From assembly GCF_030272615.1 (NCBI RefSeq), contig NC_081415.1, positions 599,709,644-599,773,643 on the forward strand: DNA of 64,000 nt. The letters run 5' to 3'. The notes under the pieces are model-generated. The model saw only the letters and a list, made by a program, of their open reading frames with translations. It ran no database searches and was not told where the DNA came from. Made by a program: the position numbers and the translations under genes. Every line of letters begins with the position of its first letter. Position 1 is the first letter of the stretch. The DNA is from Cryptomeria japonica (taxonomy: Eukaryota; Streptophyta; Pinopsida; Cupressales; Cupressaceae). Of the stretch, positions 23,804-36,423 are shown piece after piece.

Positions 23804-25523
23804 CGACAATATTATATTAAGCTTTGCTTTGAAATGGTATGAAAAAATTTGAATCCCTTAGTCTATTTTTTGTTTGATGATTCTTTTTTTTGGCTTGAAT
23901 GAGGTTTGTGATGTATGTGTGTGCTCTTCTATGGTAGAATTTGTGGCCCCTGGAGGTGATTTGAATATGGTCTCTTGCGGTTTGGAAGCCTCTCCATGGT
24001 GCCCTCCTAGGTCTCCCATGTGACCAGATATTGTTAGAGTCCCTTCATCTATGGTTCGTGTGGGATATGCATTCCCTAAAGATGGATCCTTGGGCCCTTT
24101 CTAGAATTCCTCTCCTCACCCTGTGTGTGATCAAATTGGTGGTTCACTTCCTACATGCCCTAATTTTCCCCAAGTGTTCCCTTCTTCATGTCAGAAGGAT
24201 AGTGGGAAACTTAACTTCTTGGCAGCCCTAAATCTTTGAGCCTACGATGTTAGGGGCCCTACAAGTATTGCCTCTCCCACCCCTACCCCTACAACCCTCT
24301 TTTCTCCTCACACTTCAGACAATTTTGATTCTAAAAATTAGTTTGGATAATTTTGCTAAGGAAAGAGTGGAATGTCTTCAAGAATGTGCACTTGTATGTA
24401 GGTTCATGAAATCCTAGCCAAAGTTATGTGATCTCCACTCCTAGATCTATAAAAAATGGAAAGAATATATGGAAGAGGAAATCAACATTTATTCTCATGC
24501 AAAAGGTTTTTCAACTTTGGAGTTCAAGGCCCTATGAGATAAGGAGCTAGTTCTAAAAGCACTCCCTTGGTTTATTTGTGGATATTTTTATGCATTAAGC
24601 CCTGGTACCACACCTTTGATCCTCGTACAAAGACCTTCTCCTTAAAATTTCTCTGGGTATGTCTTCTTTATCTCCCTTTGCAATTTTGGGACATTGATTA
24701 TTTGAAAGCCATAGGCAATGGTTTGGGAAAATACCATAGTATTTAAAAGGAAAAAATAAATTATTAATCTTCCACCTCTACTTGTCTTTGTGTTAAAATG
24801 GACTTATCCAAAGGTATTTTGGAAGAAATCCCATTGAATGTTGGTGATAGATGCTAGAGAGAAGTTGTGAATTATGTAAAAATTGTTGTCAGATGTAGAA
24901 AAAAAAAAATCAACTAAGAATTCTACCTCTCATTATAGAAAGAAGAAAAATCAACAAGAGAAAACACAAAATAACTAGCCCACTTGGTGGATTGGTGTGG
25001 AATCACATCAAGTTATGTTATTCCTCCCAGTGTGAAACCATATTTGACCTCTCCTTAAGTTCCTCATGTTGTTAATCTTGGGAAATGTACTCCCCCTTCT
25101 CCCTCTCCATATGTTTTTTGTTCTAGGATAGTGCAAGTTATTAGCTTAGGGGACAATTATTCTATGGCTTCTTTGATCTCCTCTAAGAACCTAGAGAATA
25201 TTTCATGTACTCATGAGGACCTGGTTAGTTCCACAATGTCTCCAGGTGCTACATGCAACAACATTGTTGGGTTCTAGGAGGGAAGCAATGGAAGTGAGTA
25301 TGTGACCATGTGTGAATAGGAATGGACAAAAGTGAAGCAAAATAGATCTCCTCTTTCTATACCACAACGTCAAATGACTTTAAGGTCCTCAAGGAAAGAG
25401 ATTCAATGAATTATCAATAACTTTAATTGCACACCCATTTTGGGTTGATGCTAGTTTTGTTCAAATTTTGATTTAATATAGTTAAGGGAGTGGACCCCTT
25501 GTCCATGGTTTGCCAAAAAAAAA
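23804..25523 (+). mobile_element. LINE-derived insert with ORF1 only
   Basis: A 1,720 bp insert flanked by an 11 bp duplication ctacataaata (23793-23803 and 25524-25534), ending with a short A tail (25514-25523). It contains a decayed ORF1 but no endonuclease or RT, and its 3' end follows ORF1 directly. The paralogous AT-rich repeat at 53400-53718 lacks the insert. This is the structure expected from LINE target-primed insertion of an internally deleted, non-autonomous copy. Confidence 0.75.
23931..25460 (+). pseudogene. LINE ORF1 protein with DUF4283-type domain, broken
   Basis: ORF1 proteins of plant L1-type LINEs bind element RNA. A possible start is at 23931 (MVEFVAPGGDLNMVSCGLEA). After frameshifts, the DUF4283-type fold reads from about 24340: SLDNFAKERVECLQ, then KGFFNFGVQG, then DPRTKTFSLKFLWVCLLYLP near 24620, then DYLKAIGNGLGKY near 24695 and KMDLSKGILEEIPLNVGD near 24795, leading to a cysteine region near 24880. 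Many stops and shifts are present. Sequence and order are characteristic even though decayed. Confidence 0.7.
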
Positions 25524-25640
25524 CTACATAAATAGTAAATATATATTATTTTAAATTTAAATATTTAACTTATTCAATATAACTAAGTACTAAATTTATA
25601 AACTATATAATATAATATGTTTTTAAATTTATCGATAATT
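25524..25640. repeat. AT-rich dispersed repeat, copy 1 right part
   Basis: It continues copy 1 after the LINE insert and matches 53650-53710 (acaaatagtaaatatatat and taactaagtactaaa-like words). Confidence 0.55.
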
Positions 25641-28600
25641 TAATATTATATTATAAGATCATGTATATATGTTTAATATTTATTATTTAAATATTTTTAA
25701 GACATTTACTTAAAACTTACCTCGAGAGGCATTTTTAGTCACATAATGGGGGTTAAAGAGATGTGTAAAAAAAATAAAAGGCATCAACATTTAGGACAAG
25801 TATGTAGTTTTTTTATGTTGTCATGTAACAATCACAACTTTATTTTTTTAGTTGCATCAATTTTTGTTTGAAATCTCCATGCAATTATAAATATGGATCA
25901 GGTAACTAGAACACTTTTAGAGTGGAGGATATTCAAAGAGAAATTGTTGCAAAAATTGCCTATTTTGCGTGGAGATGGTATTTAATGATTTTTATAGAGG
26001 AGATCCTCTGAAGTAGTAGAGGATTATATAATGTAAACATGGAGATTTCATTCATGAACTAAAGGGTGTCATTAAAATATAAAAACATATGATATAATGG
26101 ATGGGTTTGAGAAGACATCATTCTACTTCCTTTGAGGATGTATGCATGACCTGAGAAACTCTAATACTTTGACAATATATTCCATAGGTCTCTCCTTCTG
26201 GACTATCTCATCATAATAAGTATCAAGTATGTATTATTTAGTACAAAAATTAGTATTGAATGTACTGCATTATTATGCTTCTTTCATTATGGTTCTTAAA
26301 TTAAAAAAATTATCTTTACGATGGAGAAAGTTATGGTTGAACTCCCTGCATGGTTTAGGATAATTCTAATATCTTTGTAATGAGTATCATTACGTTATAT
26401 GAAATGTTAATCTTTAATCACTAACTTTTCACATTTCAATAGATTGATTTTGTTCAACTCATTCAATAGCATTGTTGTCAATACCATTTCTCACTCGTAA
26501 GAGAGTGATGTTCAAGATCTTTCAATAATTGATAAGCATGGAAACACTCCAAGGCTTGTGGGTTTCTTGTAGGTTGGAGTGAGTCTCTAGATAGGGTTGG
26601 TTCCCTTCGTATTTTTCCTAACTTAACCTATGTTATTGTTGTTGTTTTTAAACTATCATTTAGACTTAAGATATCCTCCATTTATGTTTGGGCATACATC
26701 CTTTCATTATCCATTTATTTTTCATCCTCTAAGATATAATTTCATCCATTCATTACATGTTCTATTTAAGATCACTAAGGATATTACTTTATAATATTGC
26801 CAAAGAAAATACAAAAATTAACAATCTATCATGTCGCACTTAATGATTGTGATGGACTCCTGGCTAATTTATTTGGCATGTGAATTGGCCTTTTTATTTG
26901 TTTTGTTCATTTCATTATATTTATTTTTGTCTATCCTTTTATTGATATCCTTTATTTAGGTACTCAGAGTTTCTCCTTTGAGGACTTTGGCATATTCATG
27001 TCAACAAACGTTGTTCCTTTCTCTTTTTTTGAACCTATCAAATATAGCTAGTATCCATTGTCATATTCAATGGACTATCACTTGTATTTGTCTCCTCTCT
27101 ATAGTGTGTCTTCATTCATTTACTGTAACTTGTCGATACATTCTAAAATTTATCTTCATGCTCTATCTTTCCACTGTTAGTACATCTTTCTTTTATGATT
27201 ATAAGGCTTCACATGAGTACTAAATATTGTCGCTACAATCTCTATCTTTTGTGACCCTTCATGGACCAGTGAAAGGATTTGATAAGTCTTCACTTTCAAA
27301 ATACTTGTAGAGGTTTTATATTTGAGAATAGCTTGTAAATATTTTGATACTATCAAGCTTTTTTGACAATACATGGCCTTATATTAATTAGTATACAACT
27401 CAAAGAAGAGGACAATGAAATAACTTAATAAAAAAACAATTAAATCGTGCATCACTACATGCAAATCCTACTCAGGGTTTCATGATTAACAATTTATTTC
27501 AACACTCATGTAATCACCTTTATTTTTACTATCATCAACCTATTTTGACCTACATAAGACACATGTTACTATGATTCCCTTAAATCCACTCTCATCTCAA
27601 CCTTGTAAACTTTTTCATATACTTGCCTTTGTTTTCTCTTTCTACCACCCTTGACCTACAAGCTCTTGACACTATGAACTTGTCCTTTTCATGGATAAAC
27701 AACCCTATCCACTACACTTTTGTCTATAAAATATTCATCCAAGTGTAAAACACAATCACCTACCACAATAAATGTTTGTACAAAAAAATAATGAATCTAT
27801 TTTATCCTTGTTTTTTTTCATTTTGGATAGAGAAAGGGTTTTTAAGAGCTTTAAGATGGTTTTTTCTCTCTTACCATAGTATAATAGTGACCTAAGCTTA
27901 TTGGATTTCTCCCTTTTTTTGATAGTGACCTTCAAAAAGATGCATTGAAACAAAACGAGGAAAGATAACTTTTATAATTGACATTTGATAGAACCAAATA
28001 AACTTGGGAAAAGTGTTTTGATAGGAAGAAAAGTTCCTAAACAACCAACATGAACTCTTCTATAACCTTTTGGTCTTTTAGGACAAGATGAATACTTCCT
28101 ATGAAGCTTGCAAAAGGAAAAGATCACCAAGTAGCATTGCATAACCCCATCACTTGACACTCAAACACATAATGTCAACAATCTTATTAATTATAACATT
28201 CATCTATTGATATTTTCATAATGATGGAATATTTGTGTAGACTGTATGAAAGATTTTGACATGGTTTAATGACAAGGGTTTTCTCACACATATTTCAACA
28301 ATGATTCTAGCACCTCACAAGTTTGTGACTCCCTTATCAAGATTTCATGGTTATTACAAAATCTTATCATGGAGTCATGGAAGTTTTCATCTTGTAAAAA
28401 TTTCAAATAACATCAAATCACACAAACTACACCATATTTATACACATAACTAATACAAAATCAAATGACTATTGCAATCTATTTATTTTCCTCCTCATTG
28501 AATGTAAAAATAAACTAGTGTGAAGTTTTAACCAAACATATACATGAAAATATGATGGATAATGATTATGCTACACATGAAAAATATAGAATCTTATCAC

Positions 28601-28904
28601 ATAAAAAACAAGACTTTTTTCAAAATGAAACAAGTATACTTGTCCCTTCCTTTGGTCTTCCATGTGTATTCTTTTGCATGGGTTGGAAAACATGATCTTA
28701 AATATTCCTTCAATTAATTTCATGGCTTTGAAGGCTTCCATGCTACTCATTAATCTCCTTTACCACCATAGTAGCCTAAAAAACTCTTGAGGGAAACAAA
28801 CATAACCAAAACCTTGAGAAAGGCTAACTAGTTACAAAGGGACTCCAACATTCAATGTGAAACTTACCTCCAAACATATACAATGTGAACTAACTCTTAA
28901 GCAC
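25641..28904. other. Unassigned AT-rich intergenic sequence
   Basis: I see no supported gene or element. Short minus-strand frames at 27756-27953 and 27972-28160 lie in one neighbourhood and could be pieces of a decayed coding sequence, but show no recognisable motif. The 21-base word cataatgggggttaaagagat at 25742-25762 (given in two parts: cataatgggg and gttaaagagat) recurs exactly at 36776-36796. Confidence 0.5.
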
Positions 28905-29246
28905 TGTTACAAGCTAGGGTTGTCGTTGCACCAAAAGATCAACCTGTCAATGCCCGATACAACCACTAGACTTATAGAATCCACAGGAGGCTGTTAAACC
29001 ATGTCGTGAATCCCACAAGGGATGCTGGCCCACTGCCAACAATCCCCCTCCCAATGTCACTCGCCGTAACCTGTGTGATTCAAACCTGTGACCAACCTCT
29101 GATACCACTTTTTACAAGCTAGGGTTGTCATTGCACCAAAAGATCAACCTGTCAATGCCCGATACAACCACTAGACTTATAGAATCCATAGGAGGCTATT
29201 AAACCATGTCATGAATCTTGTGAGGGACTCTAGCCCACTGTGAACA
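28905..29246 (-). mobile_element. TRIM: miniature non-autonomous LTR retrotransposon
   Basis: Two 137 bp direct terminal repeats (28905-29041 and 29110-29246) flank a 68 bp interior. On the minus strand the interior starts with a canonical initiator-Met primer-binding site TGGTATCAGAGG (29096-29107) next to the right LTR and ends with a purine tract TGGGAGGGGGAT (29042-29053) next to the left LTR. Flanks agcac (28900-28904) and aacac (29247-29251) look like a 5 bp duplication with one change. The interior encodes nothing, so enzymes must come from another element. The LTRs show no 5S rRNA-like segment, so it is not obviously a Cassandra-type TRIM. Confidence 0.87.
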
Positions 29247-29712
29247 AACACATGAGTTATCTATTTAAAGGGCATTTTGAAAAAATTAAAAAAAATAGAA
29301 AAAATGGAATACAAACATAATAACTAGAAAATTACAGTTGGAATCATAACAAAAAGCTTCACAGTATGTATACATGACTTGGACAACTAGCTGGAAGTAC
29401 TTTGAATCATCTTTTGGACAATGAACATTGCCTCCTTTATTTCCCAATATAACACAAACCACCCCTCCTTTAGACATACTTATGTCAAAGATACAAAATC
29501 AACAACCTTCAATTTTATTTTGATTGCTAACAATATATTGGTAATAACTTGATGTATGATTGTACTATGGAAGATCAAGAGGGAAGACAAAGTGATCTCT
29601 TATTTTCTCAATAATATGTGAGCATTATGACCAAGATTTTTTTTCTCCTTTTATTATTTTGTTGACACATTGAATGTTTACTTCCAGTGGCTTCTTTATG
29701 ATTCCATAATTA
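29247..29712. other. Unassigned sequence between TRIM and copia element
   Basis: AT-rich, with no supported gene. The 63-codon minus-strand frame at 29286-29477 shows no motif. Confidence 0.5.
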
Positions 29713-30783
29713 TGTTAGAATAATTGGTGAACAACTGAGAGGGGGGGTGAATCAGTTGTTAACAAATTACAAAAATTAATCCACAATAAAACCTTAAAAC
29801 AAAGCACATAACAATTAAATACCGGTAAAGCAGAAATAGATGCCGGTAGAAACAGATACCGGTAAACAATGCAACTCAACAATTAAACAGATAATCAACA
29901 CAATGAAACCATACCACATAACACCAAGATTTGTACGTGGAAAACCCAGTAAAGGGAAAAACCATGGTGGGAACCCTACCCACAATCAGATGATACTTCT
30001 GCAGAAAGTATGTAATACAATGAGGGGCCTGCACATGTAGGAAGGCACACTACCTAGAGTGCACTGCTCATTACAAAAGAGTCTCGCTAACTATAGAGAG
30101 GTTAAAACCACCTCAAGATATTGGACAACAATCCAGTAGAGTGAACTGCCAGAGATAGCATCTACCATGCCTGATTATAGTCTTGGTTAAGCTCAACACC
30201 GGTGATCTTTGACCACTTCCTTAATCCCAATTCAATCCTTAATAATCGACCAGAACCTTTGCCTGAATGATATTATAATATTTGCACATTACATTCCATA
30301 CCATTGATCTACAAAGAGAGCTTACATTAGTTTATACCAACCCTAAGACCTAAACCAATTAGGTCGGCCATCTAAGAGATATTACAATAAGATCATTACA
30401 TAAATCCATATTACAAGGATATGTCATGTCGGCTTTAGACTAAAACAATGTTAACCAATCTATAAAACATCCCAATAACGTGTAGAGAACACGTTAACGT
30501 GGTCCCGGTCCATAACCTAGATAGGCACTGGACCTATTATGGGTCCACCATGCCAAAGCGACGTCTTCAACTGGTTGAAGCATGATCAAAGAATATCTTC
30601 AGCATCCTAAAAGTCGCACCAACACCACTTATGCATCCTGTCAATAATTCCCAATGAAAGTTCTGCCGATAGAACCTTAAACCAAGGTCGGTAACCAAAA
30701 CTTGTATGTCATTAATAGCTAGTGTTGACATCAATGACAAAACATCATTACAACACATAATCAATTCCTCCAAAATTCCAACA
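29713..30783 (-). mobile_element. 3' LTR of the copia element
   Basis: 1,071 bp and alignable throughout with 35362-36423. Differences are spread over the length and are mostly transitions by eye, so the insertion is not recent. The conserved block gtggtttttcccttt lies on the minus strand near 29955-29970. Confidence 0.88.
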
Positions 30784-30797
30784 ATCTCCCCCTTTGG
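30784..30797 (-). promoter_or_regulatory. Polypurine tract of the copia element
   Basis: On the minus strand the run CCAAAGGGGGAGAT ends right at the 3' LTR start TGTTGG. Confidence 0.8.
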
Positions 30798-31111
30798 TAT
30801 TGATGGCAACACTAGATGTGAAAAATATCTAAGTACCAAGAAATGTCAAACAAGTCTCTCCAATGGAAGATAACCAACAAACTCCCCCTTTGAATAATAT
30901 CTTTGTAAAGTTCTGAAGTTTCCTTTTTCACATCAATATCTCTCCCCCTTTGACATCAATGTCAAAGATCTGACAAAAATATCAAAGCAATAATATAATT
31001 TCCTGAAACTCAAAGCTGACTACTCCCCCTAAGTAGTAGCACCACTTCATCAATACTGGAATGAACAGTATCTCTGATAATGCATGTCGGACTAATGCCA
31101 AACAACATCAA

Positions 31112-32698
31112 TCAAGTCTCTATCGGAGGGGCAAAAACCCCCAATCTGTCTCTCAAATACTCAAATGATTCTTTAGCCAACGGTTTAGTGAATATATCTG
31201 CAATCTGCTCTTTAGTGTTCACATAAACCAATTTGACTTCCTTTTCTTCTACCTTATCCTTCAGAAAGTTATACTTTATTGATATATGCTTAGTCTTAGA
31301 GTGAAATATTGGATTCTTAGACATGTCAATAGTTGTAGAGTTATCACAGTAGATAACTACTGGTTCACTACACTTTACCCTGATATCCTTCAACATTTGC
31401 TTCATCCACAAGACATGAGTACAATTAGTTGTTGTTGCAACATATTCAGCTTCTGTAGTAGATAAATAAATGCATGACTGTTTTTTGTTGATCCATGAAA
31501 CCAGTTTCCTTCCAAGATAGAAAGCTCCACCAAAAGTTCTCTTCCTATCATCAGTATCTCCTGCCCAATTTGAATCTGTATATGCGCATAAAGTAAAGTT
31601 ATCATCCCTAGAATACTATAAGCCAAATTTAGTTGTGCCTTGTAGATACCAAAATGTCCTCTTTACTGCACATTCGTGATTTTCTTTAGGATTATTTTTA
31701 TATCTTGAAATAATACTCACAGCATTCATAATATATGGTCTAGTCTGAGTTAGATATAACAGACCACCAATCATAGACTTATAACTTGTTGGATTTAGCG
31801 ATGTATATGTATCATTGATAGATAATTTCTCACTTGTCATCATAGTTGTACTTACCAGTTTGGAATTATCCATACCAAACTTCTTCAACAATTCCCTCAG
31901 ATACTTAGTTTGACAGATAAAGATACCTTTATCACTCTGAGTAATCTGCAAACCTAAGAAAAATTTAATTTCACCAATCATGGACATCTCAAATTCATTT
32001 TTCATGTTGTTAGCGAATTCCATGCACAATTTATCTTCTCCTCCAAAAATAATATCATCAACAAATACTTCAATAATCAAAATATCATCATCGATAATTT
32101 TATAATACAAGTTATTGTCAGCACTGCCTCTAGTAAAACCAAGCTTCAAAAGATATTTATCCAACCTTGCATACCAAGCTCTGGGAGCTTGTTTCAATCC
32201 ATATAATGCTTTCTTTAACCTACAAACTATATCCTTATCATCTGTCAGTGAAAAACCATTAGGCTTCTCAATGTATACCTCTTCTTCAAGTTCACCATTC
32301 AAAAATGCACATTTAACATCCATTTGATAAACCTTATAGTTCTTATAAGTTGCATAGGCAAGAAATAGTCTAACAGATTCAATTCTAGCTACAGGTGCAA
32401 AAGTCTCGCCATAATCAATTCCTTCCTTTTGATAATATCCTTTACAAACTACTCTATCTTTATTTCTTATAACTTGACCATCCTCAATCAGTTTATTTCT
32501 AAAAACCCATTTAGTTCCAATAACATTCTTATTTTTAGGTTGGGGAACTAAAGTCCAAGTTTCATTCTTTTCTATCTGATCTAATTCATCTTCCATAGCC
32601 TTTAACCAATATTTATATTTACAAGCTTCAATAATAGTTGCCAGTTCAACTTGAGAAATAAGACATGACCCTTCATTTGCCAGTCTCCTTCTAGTCAT
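31112..32698 (-). pseudogene. pol: Copia RT and RNase H, broken
   Basis: RT copies element RNA into DNA. The frame 32698-31616 shows the copia RT opening EACKYKYWLKAMEDELDQIE, then ETFAPVARIESVRLFLAYA, MDVKCAFLNGELEEEVYIEK, ALYGLKQAPRAWYARLD and the catalytic core VFVDDIIFGG (FVDD for the usual YVDD). RNase H follows in two shifted frames: MIGGLLYLTQTRPYIMNAVS (31750), HSKTKHISIKYNFLKDKVEE (31290) and ADIFTKPLAKESFEYLRDRL (31165). A stop near 31616 and frame changes near 31620 and 31405 disable it. Confidence 0.92.
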
Positions 32699-32942
32699 AA
32701 CTTTGTTGTTCCTATCTCCAATGATTTAATCTTCAGAGTGGTTTATTCTTACATACCTTGGAGTCTTTTGAACTTCAAGTTCATTGATTTGATCATCAAT
32801 TGCAGTTGAGTTTTCTGACTATGTCGGTGTAACAGTTTCAGTGTCATGTACCAATTGAGGTATTACTGGTTTAGTTATGATCATTTCCACTGTCGGTTCC
32901 CTGTCATTGATATAGAGTGATTTATGTATTTCTCATCCACTT

Positions 32943-34170
32943 TCACATTTGCACTTTCCACAATTTTTTGCAATCTTTTGTTATAACATCTATATGCTTT
33001 GCTTTGATTAGAATAACCAAGAAATATTCCTTCATCACATCTAGGATCAAACTTTCCAATTGAATCGTCCCTTTTGATATAACATTTACTTCCAAAAATT
33101 CTAAAATATTTAACAGTAGGTTAATGTCCAAACCATAATTCATAAGGAGTCTTAACGATTTCACCTTTGATGTGAACTCTGTTAAATTTGTAGACTGTTG
33201 TACTCACTTCTTCTCTCCAATAGATATGAGGTAATTGGGCTTCCATCATCATGGTTCTTGTTGCATCCAAAATGGTTCTATTCTTTCTTTCCACTACTCC
33301 ATTCTGCTGAGGAGTCTTAGGTTCAGATAACTGTCTCCTAATTCCATTTATCTCACAATAATTGTTAATACATGAGAGCTGAACTCACTACCTTGATCTG
33401 ATCTTAGACATTTGATTTTTAGTCAAGTTTTAGTTTCTACTTTTGCTTTAAAGATATTGAATTTATCAAAAGCTTCAGACTTCTCCCTAAGAAAAGTCAC
33501 CCACATCATTCTAGAATAATCATCGATTATTAGCATGAAGTATATATCACCTTGAAAGCTTCTAATCCTATCTGGACCACATAAGTTAGTATGAATCAAA
33601 TCAAGAACATCATTAGATTTATCTTGTATTCTCTTAAAAGTAGTTCTTACTTGCTTTCCCAATTGACATTCCTTACATACTAGATTATGAGGCTTCATAA
33701 TCTTAGGTATATCTCTAACTGCCTTGTTGAACTGATCTTGACAATGCAATAAAAATTAACATGACACAACCTTTTATGCCATAACCAACTCTCATCAATA
33801 TGAGCAATCAAACATGTCTTATTACCAATGTTCAGGTGAAAGATGTTACCTCCCGTCTGAGTACTGGTAGCAATCTCCAAACCAGTCTTGTTAATGATTT
33901 TGTATTTTCTATCCTTGAATTGAAGTTGAAATCCCTTGTCCACCAATTCACTAACACTCAAAAGATTATGCTTTAAACCTTCTACATAATAGACATTATC
34001 AGTATTATGCTTACCATCCAGAGAAATAGTACCTCTACCTCTTATCATACATGCTTTGTCATCTCCAAATCTTACTTAACCACCATTGTATTCATGCAGG
34101 GATAGAAATTCTTTTATCTCCAGTCATATGATGTGAGCATCCACTATCAATTACCCATTCATCCTTATCT
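32943..34170 (-). pseudogene. pol: Copia protease and integrase, broken
   Basis: The protease signature DSGCSHHMTG is visible at about 34120-34165. The pre-integrase zone follows: GLKHNLLSVSELVDKGFQLQ (33980-33920), WLWHKRLCHVNF near 33790 and CKECQLGKQVRTTFKR near 33660, giving the HHCC zinc site. Core pieces include LIIDDYSRMMWVTFL near 33510 and, after a frameshift, DQGSEFSS near 33385. Further integrase sequence continues to 32943. Frameshifts near 33730 and 33420 and stop codons break the frame. Confidence 0.88.
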
Positions 34171-34385
34171 TCAAATTTTGCTACCAGGGCCTTCTCTTCA
34201 TTCATGATAGCCAGTTCTAGTTCATCTTCTTTTAGGGCATAGAATACCTAGTCCTTTCCATCGCTCGATCCACTAACAAAATCTTCTATCGGTTCATCCT
34301 CAGAGTCATCAGTTACTCCTTCCTCATCCGCTATGAAGCATTGTTTGTTTCTCTTGAATTTGTATCTATTCTAATTAGGCTTAGA

Positions 34386-35303
34386 TTATTTCTTAACTCT
34401 TTCTTCAAATCTTTCATTCCTTTCAGGACATCTAGATGCAAAATGACCAATCTTATAACATGAAAAACATTTAAAAGGTGATTTTCCTTCATACTTACTT
34501 CTTGTCAGTCTATTAGGTACTGTTCTAGCAAATAAGGCTTCAAGTTGCTCAAATTCTTCATCTTCTTTCCTCATGTCTTCCAATTAATTTACATATAGGG
34601 CTTTCCAATCATTCTTGCCGGTAGATGATGATGATGATGCATGAAAAGTGGGTTCAAATTTTGCAGCTCCAAAAGGTCCAAATTCTTCAAGCTCAAAAGC
34701 AGATAACTTCCCAATTAGAATGTCTCTGTTAACTGAGGTGTTTTCCATTGTTCTCAATTCATTAATTGTATTTGCCTTCATCTTGTAAGTCGGTGGAAGG
34801 GCTCTCAAGACTTTGGAAACTATTTCATCTTCACTTAGAGATCCTCCACAACATTGAATTCCCATAACAATCTCATTTACTCTCTCCATAAATGTAGCAA
34901 TTCTTTCATTGTCATCCATCTTCAAGTTTTCACATCTCACCTAGTAGCCATCAAGTTTAGCAATTTTGACAGTAGGGTCACCTTCATTCAGAGTTTACAA
35001 TTTATCCCACATAACCTTTGCAGATGATTTATCAGTTAATGCCATGATTTGTTGATCAGTAAGTACACACGAGAGGGCTTCTCTAGCTCTGCAATCATTC
35101 TCAATATTCTTATCCAAGTCTGCAAGAATAGGATTGTCAGATGTTGAATCATAAGGTCTGTAACCTTTCTTAGTGATCTCCCAAATATCCTTGCCAAGAC
35201 ATCTAAGATGAGTCTCCATTCGGATCTTCCATATCCCATAATTTGTTCCATCAAGCTTAGGGATTTCTCTTTTGAAGATAGTTTCTGGTGGATTAGTTGT
35301 CAT
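34386..35303 (-). pseudogene. gag: Copia gag, broken
   Basis: Gag forms the particle. It starts at 35303 (MTTNPPETIFKREIPKLDG), then NYGIWKIRMETHLRCLGKDI, as in the copia gag family. It continues through MRCENLKMDDNERIATFMER and ADEF-like helices to a zinc knuckle CFSCYKIGHFASRC (CX2CX4HX4C intact) near 34475-34430. A stop near 34995 and another near 34584 break the frame. Confidence 0.88.
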
Positions 35304-35347
35304 AGGATCTACCTCAAGAGGTTAAGCTTCTGCAAAAGAGGACCAAA

Positions 35348-35359
35348 GCTCTAATACCA
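35348..35359 (-). promoter_or_regulatory. Primer-binding site of the copia element
   Basis: On the minus strand TGGTATTAGAGC follows the LTR end after two bases. It differs from the initiator-Met site TGGTATCAGAGC by one C-to-T change. Confidence 0.85.
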
Positions 35360-35361
35360 AT

Positions 35362-36423
35362 TGTTAGGATAATTGGTGAACAACTAAGAGGGGAGGGTGA
35401 ATCAATTGTTAACAGATTACAAGAATTAATCCACAATACAACCTTAAACCAGAGCACATAACAATTAAATACCGGTAAAGAAGAAACAGATGCCGATAGA
35501 AACAGATACTAGTAAACAATGAAACTCAACAATTAAACAGATAATTAACACAATGCAACCATACCACATAACACCAATATTTGTACGTGGAAAACTCGGT
35601 AAAGGGAAAAACCACGGTGGGAAGCCTACCCACAGTCAGATGATACTTCTACAGAAAGTATGTGATACAAAGAAGGGCTTACACATGCAGGAAGGCATAC
35701 TGCCTAGAGCACACTGCTCATTACAAAAGAGTCTCAAGATAGCATCTACCATGTCTGATTACAATCCAGTAGATTGAACTACCAGAGATAGCATCTACCA
35801 TGCCTGATTACAATCCTAGTTAAGCTCAACACCAGTGGTCTTTGACCACTTCCTTAATCCCTATTTGATCCTTAATGATCGACCAAAACCTCTGCCTGAA
35901 TGATATTATAATATTCTTACATTACATTCCATACCATTGATCTACAAAGAGATCTTACATCAATTTATACCAACCCTAAGACCTAAACCAATTAGATCAG
36001 CCATCTAAAAGATATTACAATAAGATCATTACATAAATCCATATTACAATGATATGTCATGTTGGCTTTAGACAAAAACAACATTAACCAATCTATAAAA
36101 CATCCTGATGATGTGTAGAGAACACGTTAACATGATCCCGGTCCATAACCTAGATAGGCACCAGACCTATTCTAGGTCCACCACGCCAAAGTGATGTCTC
36201 CAACTGGTTGAAGCATGATCAGAGAACATCTTCACCATCCTGAAAGCCACACCAACACCACTTATGCATCCTATCAAGAATTCCCAATTGAAAGTTCTGC
36301 TGGTAGAACCTTAAACCAATGCCGGTAACAGCTAGTGCTAGTAGCCAACCATAACAGCTAGTGTTGACATCAATGACAAAACATCATTGCAACACATAAT
36401 CAATTCCTCCAAAATGCCAACAA
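35362..36423 (-). mobile_element. 5' LTR of the copia element
   Basis: 1,062 bp, reading TGTTGGCATTTTGG to cctaaca on the minus strand. It pairs with 29713-30783. Confidence 0.88.

Larger units (their letters stand above)
29713..36423 (-). mobile_element. Ty1/copia retrotransposon with both LTRs, decayed
   Basis: On the minus strand: 5' LTR (36423-35362), initiator-Met primer-binding site (TGGTATTAGAGC, 35348-35359), gag, protease, integrase, RT, RNase H, polypurine tract (30784-30797) and 3' LTR (30783-29713). The order with integrase before RT defines copia. LTRs begin TGTTGG and end taaca. Flanking bases aatta (29708-29712) and aattc (36424-36428) may be a target duplication with one change. 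All coding frames carry breaks. Confidence 0.92.
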
